Position numbers and translations under genes: made by a program. Shown here piece after piece: positions 6,615-11,958 of a stretch of 11,958 nt of DNA. The notes beneath the pieces were generated by a model. It saw only the letters and a program-made list of their open reading frames with translations, had not been told where the DNA came from and searched no databases. Each line of letters begins with the position of its first letter. The stretch's first letter is position 1. Source of the DNA: Spirochaetaceae bacterium (GTDB taxonomy: Bacteria > Spirochaetota > Spirochaetia > Treponematales > Breznakiellaceae); the NCBI GenBank assembly GCA_031257135.1, contig JAIRPH010000106.1:1-11958 (forward strand). Reading direction: 5' to 3'.

Positions 6615-7715
6615 CTACAACTGCTGAGTTAAGTCTTCTATGCGCTGATTCGCTTTGGCAATCCGCTCTTCAAGGGCTGTAATCGCCTGTTCGCTGACGG
6701 CGATGCGCCGGCGGTGATAAGCGATGGCTTTTTGAAATCGCCGTATATTTACTTTTTCGCCGTCAATGATGATAGAGACGCTTATTTTTTCTATTTGCGC
6801 TTCAATATCCGTCTGGATTTGCCGGAACTTTTTGATTTCGGCTAAAAGGGGCGCGTCTTCTTCAGGCAGTAAAGACGCGAAGCCGTCCGCCGCGGCATGA
6901 GTTCCAACGCGAAGATATAAGATTTTCAGCTCTCCCTTAATCCGGGCAATATGCTTTTCCATATCCTGAATCCGCTTATGCGGATTGCCGTCCGCGCCGA
7001 AGGCGTCTCCGATTTTTCGATACGCGGCTTTAAGAGCCGCAAGTTCTTCCATAAGCTCTGAAGAGCCTTTCTGCAAGTCCCGAATAATACGCAGAGGCGT
7101 AAGAATAGTTTCATCTTCAAAACCGCTTTCGGAACACATATACCCTTCTCCAAGACTCTCATAAATCCGCCGCAAACTTTCCTGACTGTTGTTCAGCAAT
7201 GAATGAATCACCATGCTTTGAGCGTTTTTGCCTATCCAACTGAAAACAGTATCGCTGTTCATATCCTCGAGTTTTTCCAGCCGGTCTTCCAAAGACCTAA
7301 TTTTAGGAACAAGCAGTTCGATCTGCTGTTTATAAGAACTGCACCAGTAATCGAATTCATGATGATCTAAAAGATTCTCTCCAAGCCGGACATAGCAGTC
7401 CGCTAATTCCCGATTTAGGGAAGAACGGTCTTGTTCTTTTTCGGTTATAGTTTCTTGCAGGACTTTTAAACGAAGCATATCCTGCTCGACAGCGGCAATA
7501 TAGGCTTCAGAATCGGCAATATCCTGAAGCAGACGGCGATAATCCGCGGACTCAGGAATCGGCGGCGTTTTACATTCCATCATGCGAATCAGCGTCCGTT
7601 CTCCTATCTGTTCCAGCGCCTGATCCGCTGATTTTTGGGCTTCCTGTTTTTTGCTCTCCAATTCTTTGATGTTTTGTTTCCGGTTATCCATAATTTTTGT
7701 CATAGCAGTCCGCAT
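6615..7715 (-). CDS. coiled-coil-rich cytoplasmic protein, unrecognised
   Basis: I do not recognise this 366-residue protein. It has no signal peptide and no membrane segment. Long charged, heptad-like stretches dominate: about residues 10-45, 65-110, 130-155, 215-280 and the last 75 residues, which end in a run rich in Glu, Arg and Ala. A more globular centre (about 155-200) carries WIGKNAQSMVIHSLLNN and RRIYESLGEGY, and a short beta-like segment IEKISVSIIIDGEKVNI lies near residue 310. The overall shape recalls structural or scaffold proteins, but no function is claimed. The ATG at 7715 is the first possible start; in-frame ATGs follow at 7703 and 7691 and none has a clear Shine-Dalgarno site, so the true N-terminus is uncertain. 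It lies upstream of the nucleoside operon on the same strand, separated by that operon's own promoter, and is divergent from the hydantoinase gene. Confidence 0.75.
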   Translation of the reverse strand: MRTAMTKIMDNRKQNIKELESKKQEAQKSADQALEQIGERTLIRMMECKTPPIPESADYRRLLQDIADSEAYIAAVEQDMLRLKVLQETITEKEQDRSSLNRELADCYVRLGENLLDHHEFDYWCSSYKQQIELLVPKIRSLEDRLEKLEDMNSDTVFSWIGKNAQSMVIHSLLNNSQESLRRIYESLGEGYMCSESGFEDETILTPLRIIRDLQKGSSELMEELAALKAAYRKIGDAFGADGNPHKRIQDMEKHIARIKGELKILYLRVGTHAAADGFASLLPEEDAPLLAEIKKFRQIQTDIEAQIEKISVSIIIDGEKVNIRRFQKAIAYHRRRIAVSEQAITALEERIAKANQRIEDLTQQL

Positions 7716-7746
7716 AACGTATTAGTTTCATAATGGGAGTATACCT

Positions 7747-7806
7747 TTCCGCTTCGGAAGCTGTCAATAGAGAGGGGACATGGCGTTTATTTCTTGTATG
7801 GTCAAG
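7747..7806. promoter_or_regulatory. divergent intergenic region with two small dyads
   Basis: The region between the divergent coiled-coil gene and the hydantoinase gene contains TTCCG-CTT-CGGAA (7747-7759) and CTTG-N6-CAAG (7793-7806). FadR-type GntR regulators often bind short dyads with TTGT...ACAA-like halves, so the second is a possible site for the nearby GntR protein. Both dyads are short enough to occur by chance, and no clear -35/-10 pair is visible. Confidence 0.25.
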
Positions 7807-7812
7807 CCGTAA
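7780..7812 (+). CDS. possible 10-codon leader ORF before the hydantoinase gene
   Basis: An ATG at 7780 opens a ten-codon frame, MAFISCMVKP, ending with TAA nine bases before the hydantoinase ATG. AGAGGGG precedes it, but only two bases away, which is close for efficient initiation. The hydantoinase ATG itself has no good ribosome site, so re-initiation after this mini-frame is conceivable. This is speculative. Confidence 0.2.
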   Translation: MAFISCMVKP

Positions 7813-7820
7813 ATATAACT

Positions 7821-9188
7821 ATGGATTTAATTATCAAGAATGGGACTGTGGTGACCGCGTCTGAGATGTTCCGCGCCGACGTCGGCGTGGAACAGGGGAA
7901 AATCGCGGTCATCGCGGAGCGGATCGGCGGCGAGGCGGGGCGGGTAATAGACGCCGCGGGAAAGTATGTGCTTCCCGGCGGCGTTGACGTTCATACTCAT
8001 CTGGAATTGCCCGTAGGGGATTTGGTATCGGCTGACGGCTATTACTCCGGGACTCGCGCCGCGGTATGCGGCGGGGTTACGACGGTTTTCGATTATCCGA
8101 CTCAGACGAAGGGCAAGGGCATCGTCGAAACCGTGGCGGAACGCCGGGCAATGGCCGAGACCGTCGCCTGCTGTGATTACGCCTTTCACTGCGCTATAAC
8201 CGATCTTGGAGCGGGGGACGCTCTGCTCGATGAGTTTCAAGCCGCCGCGGACTACGGAATTACCAGCTTCAAGTGCTACATGGTATACGACATCATGGTT
8301 AATGACGGGGTACTGCTCAAGATTCTGGAAAAAACAAGAGATACCGGGTGCCTCACAACGATTCATGCGGAAAACCGGGACGTTCTTGAAGCGCGGATAG
8401 CTTCGTTTGTATCGGCCGGCAAAACCGATCCGTGGCATCATTATATGAGCCGCCCGGAATTTGTGGAAGCTGAAGCGGTCAAGCGGGGGATTCACTGGGC
8501 TGTCGCCGTGAACGCGCCCTTATATATCGTGCATCTTGCCTGCAAGGAAGGGCTTTACGCCGTAGCCGAAGCCCGGACGCAGGGGCATCCTATCTACGCC
8601 GAGACCTGTCCGCAGTATCTGGAGTTTACCAGCGAGGTATATAAACGGGAGCTTGGGCGGAATTTCGTCTGTTCTCCGGCAATCAAAGGACCGGAAAGCC
8701 GGGACGCGCTCTGGCAGGGGATACGCCGCGGCGTCATTGACGCGGTGGCTACCGACCATTGCCCCTTCGCGCAGGCGGAAAAAGACCGAGGCATCCATGA
8801 TTTCAGGAAAATCCCCAACGGTTGCGCGGGAATCGAAAACCGGTATCCCTATATGCTGTCCGCGGCAAATACCGGCAGAATCAGCTTCTCGAAAGCCGTG
8901 GAAGTCTGCGCGGAAAAGCCGGCCGCGCTCTTCGGCTGTACCAGTAAAGGAAGCATTACGGTCGGTAAAGATGCGGACATCGTGCTGTATGATCCCGCGA
9001 AGGATTTCGAGATTACCCTGAAAAATATGCATTCTAACTGCGATCATACGATATGGGAAGGGATACGCTTAAAGGGCTATCCTACCGCGACCTTCCTCCG
9101 GGGAGAGCCGGTATACGAAAACGGAACGTATAAAGGCGCGCCCGGAATGGGACGGTATATCAAACGCGGAGCTTCAGGGCTTAACTGA
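7821..9188 (+). CDS. hydA: D-hydantoinase / dihydropyrimidinase
   Basis: This cyclic amidohydrolase opens dihydrouracil, dihydrothymine or 5-substituted hydantoins to N-carbamoyl amino acids in the cytoplasm. From the ATG at 7821 it has 455 residues, the family norm. All metal-site residues are present: H58 and H60 (VDVHTH), the Lys that becomes carboxylated, K151 (TSFKCYM), H182 (TIHAEN), H238 (IVHLA) and D312 (ATDHCPF). Y156, the catalytic Tyr, and PNGCAGIENRY (332-342), typical of hydantoinases, are also present. A TTG at 7794 would add nine residues; the ATG is preferred because homologues begin MDLLIKNG-like, but neither start has a strong ribosome site. No ureidopropionase, carbamoylase or dihydropyrimidine dehydrogenase gene is in view, so its exact substrate is open. 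It ends tail to tail with a GntR regulator gene, a likely local controller. Confidence 0.93.
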   Translation: MDLIIKNGTVVTASEMFRADVGVEQGKIAVIAERIGGEAGRVIDAAGKYVLPGGVDVHTHLELPVGDLVSADGYYSGTRAAVCGGVTTVFDYPTQTKGKGIVETVAERRAMAETVACCDYAFHCAITDLGAGDALLDEFQAAADYGITSFKCYMVYDIMVNDGVLLKILEKTRDTGCLTTIHAENRDVLEARIASFVSAGKTDPWHHYMSRPEFVEAEAVKRGIHWAVAVNAPLYIVHLACKEGLYAVAEARTQGHPIYAETCPQYLEFTSEVYKRELGRNFVCSPAIKGPESRDALWQGIRRGVIDAVATDHCPFAQAEKDRGIHDFRKIPNGCAGIENRYPYMLSAANTGRISFSKAVEVCAEKPAALFGCTSKGSITVGKDADIVLYDPAKDFEITLKNMHSNCDHTIWEGIRLKGYPTATFLRGEPVYENGTYKGAPGMGRYIKRGASGLN

Positions 9189-9909
9189 AATCAACATCGA
9201 AGACGTCTTTTTTATCTCGGGAGGCGAAATGGGTAGGGAATCGTTCCCGGAGCAGTTTTTCTTCATTGGTGATTTTATGCAGGTGGATGGACAGTATTCC
9301 TAAGGTCTTCTCCAGATCGCGCTTATGTAATGCGGCTAAGATTTTTCGATGCTGTTCGATAATTTCTTTCGCAATATCCTGTATTCTGAGGGTCAGCAGG
9401 CGGACGCGATGATAGTGTCCGCCCATACTCTCCATAACTTCCCAACTTAAATCCTGTCCGGAGACCTCGAAGAACGCCCGGTGGAAATCGTCGTCGTAAT
9501 TGAGGAAGTCAACATACGCGTTTTCTTCAAAAGCCTCCTGTTGCATATAGATTAAGGTTTCTAAGGCTGATAAATGGTCCTTGTTGCAGACGAGCATAAA
9601 CGGTTCGATAACCGCCATTTCCAGCTTGGTCCTGAGAAACCATTCCTGCTCCACCCGGGAAAAATCAATAAGGGAGACAATAGTTTCTTTTTGAGGAATC
9701 ACCTGTACCAGCCCCTCTTTCGCCAAATGGATAAACGCCTCTCGAACCGGGGTGCGGCTGACCTGATAGCGGAGAGACATTTCCTTCTCACTAATGGCGG
9801 TCCCGGGGAACAGATTGAGATTCATAATATTTTTTCGAAGGCTCATGTAAACAGCGTTTTGAACACTGCGGTACGTGATTTTTTTTATCTTCTCCATATA
9901 GATAATCAT
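9181..9909 (-). CDS. GntR-family (FadR/FCD subfamily) transcriptional regulator
   Basis: This is a DNA-binding repressor or activator whose affinity is usually tuned by a small acid or metabolite. It has 242 residues. An N-terminal winged helix (about 12-78) carries the GntR hallmark SRTPVREAF (51-59) followed by LAKEGLVQVIPQKE. The FCD ligand domain (about 90-225) has the usual metal-type residues: D139-D141 with H143 (DDDFH), H165/H167, H187 (EQHRKIL) and H209/H211 (IHLHK). The TAA overlaps the end of the hydantoinase gene by eight bases on the opposite strand. Hydantoinase genes are often found with GntR/FCD regulators, so it probably controls that gene, its own transcription, or both. Starts at 9909 or 9897 are possible; neither shows a clear Shine-Dalgarno site. 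Confidence 0.93.
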   Translation of the reverse strand: MIIYMEKIKKITYRSVQNAVYMSLRKNIMNLNLFPGTAISEKEMSLRYQVSRTPVREAFIHLAKEGLVQVIPQKETIVSLIDFSRVEQEWFLRTKLEMAVIEPFMLVCNKDHLSALETLIYMQQEAFEENAYVDFLNYDDDFHRAFFEVSGQDLSWEVMESMGGHYHRVRLLTLRIQDIAKEIIEQHRKILAALHKRDLEKTLGILSIHLHKITNEEKLLRERFPTHFASRDKKDVFDVDFS

Positions 9910-10087
9910 ACTAGTTTTTCTGAAAGATTAAAAGAGCTTCTATAGAGCTTTTTTATGATGAAATCTCCGGCTTTTTCCGCAAACAGACGCGGTATACACG
10001 GTTCGCTTACTAACTACATAGAAAAAACTTGCGGTTTTTTAGGAATCATGAGAAAATACTACAAAGCTATCATAGGAGGCGCAATCA
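9910..10087. promoter_or_regulatory. divergent intergenic region between GntR regulator and uridine kinase
   Basis: These 178 bases should hold the promoters of both genes, but no convincing -35/-10 pair stands out. Visible are an 8-base perfect palindrome TCTATAGA (9939-9946) flanked by AAAAGAGC and GCTTTT, a possible operator for autoregulation by the GntR protein. There is also an A/T stem AAAAAAC (10022-10028) / GTTTTTT (10034-10040). A strong Shine-Dalgarno AGGAGG (10074-10079) lies 8 bases before the kinase ATG. Confidence 0.4.
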
Positions 10088-11746
10088 ATGAACGATATAC
10101 AGATACATTTTACCAGCGGACTTACGCTGACTTGTCCTTTCGGAACTCAAGCGGAAACTCTGAGCAGTCATTTCGGCGATGTTCAGGGCGGATTAGTTGC
10201 GGTGAAAGTCAATAATGAGATTCGCCCTCTTTCCACCCGCCTTGAGATGAACGTCAAACTGGAACCGGTCTTCTTAGACGCTCCCGAAGGCGTGATGGTA
10301 TACCGGCGATCCCTAGCCTATCTGCTTGCCATAGCGTCCCGAGACGTATTTCCCGATAGGAATCTCTATGTAGGACACTCTTTGGGGAACAGCTATTACT
10401 ACACGTTTGGAGACGGCAAGGCTCCGAGTCAGCAGGAAGTGGAAACCTTGAAAACTCAGATGCAGACGCTTGTTGCGGCAGACCTCCCGATTTCCTTTCA
10501 TTACATGGCTTATACTGAAGCGCTCGCGCTTTTTGAGAAAAACGGACAGACTGACACCAAGCTATTGCTGGACGAACGGAGCGGATCGAAGATCAAGGTC
10601 AACGAGTGCAGAGGTTTTGCGGATTTATATGTTGAACCCCTAGTTCCGCGGACTGGTTTTTTAAAGGTTTTTGATTTACTGCCTTATCAAGACGGGCTGT
10701 TGCTCTGTTTTCCGGGGACCGGCAGGCACGATCAGCTTGATCCTTTTGAAGACAGTCCTAAAATCTTTGCGGTCTACAATGAACATAAAAAGTGGAGCCG
10801 TCTTTTGGGAGTTCATTCGGTGGGGCATTTGAACCGGCTGGTTCGGGAGCGGACTATCAAGGAATACATCCGCGTCGCCGAGGCGTTTCAGGCGAAGAAA
10901 ATAGGACAGATTGCGGACCGAATCAGCGAACGGCAAGATACGCTGAAGGTGGCGTTGATTGCAGGACCATCGAGTTCGGGAAAAACGACAACCGCGAAGC
11001 GGCTTTCTATCGAGTTGAAGGTAATGGGAATCGAGCCTATAGCCATCGGTCTCGATGATTATTATGTGAATACCGACCGAACTCCTCGCGACGAGAAAGG
11101 CGAGCCGGATTACGAATGTCTTGAAGCGTTGGACGTCTCCTATTTCAACGAACAGTTGCTGACCCTCTTCAACGGCGGAGAAGTAACGCTTCCGGACTAT
11201 GATTTCAAGAGCGGACGCCGCCGGGAAGCGGGAGGCAGGAAGATACGGCTGGGCAAGCGGAGTATTCTCATCGTTGAGGGTATTCATGGACTGAACGACG
11301 CGCTTACGGCTCAGATAGACCGGGAACTCAAGTTCAAGCTGTATGTGTCGGCGTTGACTCAGCTCAACCTTGACGATCACAACCGGATTCCCACCAGCGA
11401 TAACCGGCTACTGCGGCGGATGGTCCGAGATTACCAGTTCCGCGGGACCAGCGCGGCGGATACTATCAAGATGTGGCCCAGCGTTCAGCGGGGAGAACGG
11501 CTCCATATCTTCCCGTTCCAGAACGGCGCGGACATCGCCTTTAACTCGGCTCTTAGCTACGAGCTTGCGGTCCTGAAATTTTATGCGGAGCCGTTGCTCC
11601 ATTCCGTAAAGCCCAGCAGTCCCGAATACGCCGAGGCGGTCCGGCTTTGTTCTTTCCTTGAAAACCTCGCTCCTATCCCGCCTCAGTATGTTCCCGGTCA
11701 AAGCATTTTGCGGGAATTCATCGGTGAAAGCGAGTTTAAATATTAG
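10088..11746 (+). CDS. udk: uridine kinase with TGS-like and tRNA-SAD-like N-terminal domains
   Basis: The C-terminal half is a P-loop uridine/cytidine kinase that phosphorylates the nucleoside to UMP or CMP with ATP or GTP. In 552 residues, about 1-60 resemble a TGS (ubiquitin-like) domain. Residues about 65-230 resemble the second additional domain of threonyl-tRNA synthetase, with YVGHSLGNSYYY around H97. Walker A GPSSSGKTT is at 293-301, the substrate-binding LDDYYV at 322-327, and VEGIHGLN, the Walker B-like segment, at 396-403. RIPTSDNRLLRRMVRD and the C-terminal YAEPLL complete the kinase fold. Kinases of about 550 residues with this architecture are known in spirochaetes and Firmicutes; the role of the N-terminal domains is not established to my knowledge. 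The start is set by AGGAGG 8 bases upstream. It stands alone between the regulator gene and a repeat block. Confidence 0.92.
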   Translation: MNDIQIHFTSGLTLTCPFGTQAETLSSHFGDVQGGLVAVKVNNEIRPLSTRLEMNVKLEPVFLDAPEGVMVYRRSLAYLLAIASRDVFPDRNLYVGHSLGNSYYYTFGDGKAPSQQEVETLKTQMQTLVAADLPISFHYMAYTEALALFEKNGQTDTKLLLDERSGSKIKVNECRGFADLYVEPLVPRTGFLKVFDLLPYQDGLLLCFPGTGRHDQLDPFEDSPKIFAVYNEHKKWSRLLGVHSVGHLNRLVRERTIKEYIRVAEAFQAKKIGQIADRISERQDTLKVALIAGPSSSGKTTTAKRLSIELKVMGIEPIAIGLDDYYVNTDRTPRDEKGEPDYECLEALDVSYFNEQLLTLFNGGEVTLPDYDFKSGRRREAGGRKIRLGKRSILIVEGIHGLNDALTAQIDRELKFKLYVSALTQLNLDDHNRIPTSDNRLLRRMVRDYQFRGTSAADTIKMWPSVQRGERLHIFPFQNGADIAFNSALSYELAVLKFYAEPLLHSVKPSSPEYAEAVRLCSFLENLAPIPPQYVPGQSILREFIGESEFKY

Positions 11747-11794
11747 ACCGCCCCGCCTGTCTCTAGTCCGCTTTACCGACTTGATTCTAAAAGA

Positions 11795-11845
11795 GGCGTT
11801 TTTCTCTCTCAAAGACCCGAATTCCGCTCTTTGAGAGAGAACGCC
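11795..11845. repeat. long hairpin downstream of the uridine kinase
   Basis: TTCTCTCTCAAAGA (11802-11815) and TCTTTGAGAGAGAA (11828-11841) are a perfect 14-base inverted repeat around a 12-base loop that includes GAATTC. After a 3-base bulge, GGCG (11795-11798) can pair with CGCC (11842-11845). It begins 48 bases after the kinase stop. No T-run follows on the plus strand, so it is not a classic intrinsic terminator, though it may protect or define the mRNA 3' end. Confidence 0.7.
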
Positions 11846-11958
11846 GGTTCTCCGAGAACCGATGTTGACGCTTTGAGAACCGCCTTCGGTTCTCCGAAAC
11901 CGGATGTTCTCTCAAAAAGACCCGAATTCCGCTCTTTGAGAGAGAACGCCGGTTCTCC
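11811..11958. repeat. direct repeat of at least 43 bases with 105-base period, running off the window
   Basis: The 43 bases at 11811-11853 recur identically at 11916-11958, where the window ends, so the repeat may be longer. The left flank of the second copy can also form the hairpin, with a two-base bulge (11908-11945). Between the copies lie further stems: CGGTTCT-CCG-AGAACCG (11845-11861) and GAGAACCG-CCTT-CGGTTCTC (11875-11894). No protein-coding frame is apparent. This is an intergenic palindromic repeat family, not a CRISPR array. Confidence 0.8.

Noticed and set aside
7827..8495. 222-codon open frame antisense to the hydantoinase gene
   Set aside because: It is a shadow of a well-supported gene with complete active-site residues on the other strand, caused by G+C-biased codon positions.
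10022..10040. AAAAAAC/GTTTTTT stem as an intrinsic terminator
   Set aside because: The stem has a single G-C pair, and no gene on the plus strand ends just upstream, so it has little to terminate.
9955..10215. 86-codon open frame in the gap before the uridine kinase
   Set aside because: It overlaps the kinase start by more than 120 bases, lacks a ribosome site and has no protein-like pattern.
10676..11380. 234-codon open frame antisense to the uridine kinase
   Set aside because: It lies wholly inside the kinase gene, which has intact Walker motifs and a strong start; the antisense product looks random.
11795..11958. CRISPR array at the right end
   Set aside because: Repeats are palindromic, nested and unevenly spaced (42, 63 and 105 bases), spacers are themselves structured, and no cas gene is near.

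Overview
The window looks like chromosomal DNA of a mid-GC, Gram-negative-type anaerobe, most probably a spirochaete of the Treponema lineage (inference). The arguments are a BMP-family nucleoside-binding lipoprotein with a relaxed lipobox heading a five-gene uptake cluster that resembles the PnrA (TmpC) locus of Treponema, AAGGAG/GGAGG Shine-Dalgarno sites in front of several genes, and a long uridine kinase with a threonyl-tRNA-synthetase-like N-terminus, as seen in spirochaetes and Firmicutes. No rRNA, tRNA, CRISPR array, transposase or phage gene is visible.

Layout, left to right. 1-560 (-): the N-terminal part of a GH4 alpha-galactosidase (MelA type), cut by the window edge. 655-1059 (-): an A+T-rich hypothetical gene of 134 codons. 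1110-1160: intrinsic terminator of the next operon. 1161-6513 (-): a compact operon, transcribed from a promoter near 6534-6564, in the order lipoprotein, double-domain ABC ATPase, two permeases, uridine phosphorylase-like enzyme. The ATPase/permease/permease genes overlap by a few bases, so translation is probably coupled. 6615-7715 (-): an unrecognised coiled-coil-rich protein. 7821-9188 (+): D-hydantoinase/dihydropyrimidinase, meeting a GntR/FCD regulator (9181-9909, -) tail to tail with an 8-base overlap. 10088-11746 (+): uridine kinase with TGS-like and tRNA-SAD-like N-terminal domains. 11795-11958: a dense block of inverted and direct repeats running off the right edge.

Functionally, most of the window concerns nucleosides and pyrimidines. 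Nucleosides would be captured by the lipoprotein, imported by the ABC transporter and cleaved to base plus ribose-1-phosphate by the phosphorylase. The uridine kinase would instead trap uridine or cytidine as the monophosphate. The hydantoinase could open dihydropyrimidine or hydantoin rings. These genes lie in separate transcription units, so a joint pathway is inference.

Most genes are recognisable members of known families and I see no convincing new multi-gene system. The points most worth a second look are the repeat block at the right end, the altered substrate-binding positions of the phosphorylase, the two unrecognised proteins, and the translation start and short upstream ORF of the hydantoinase.
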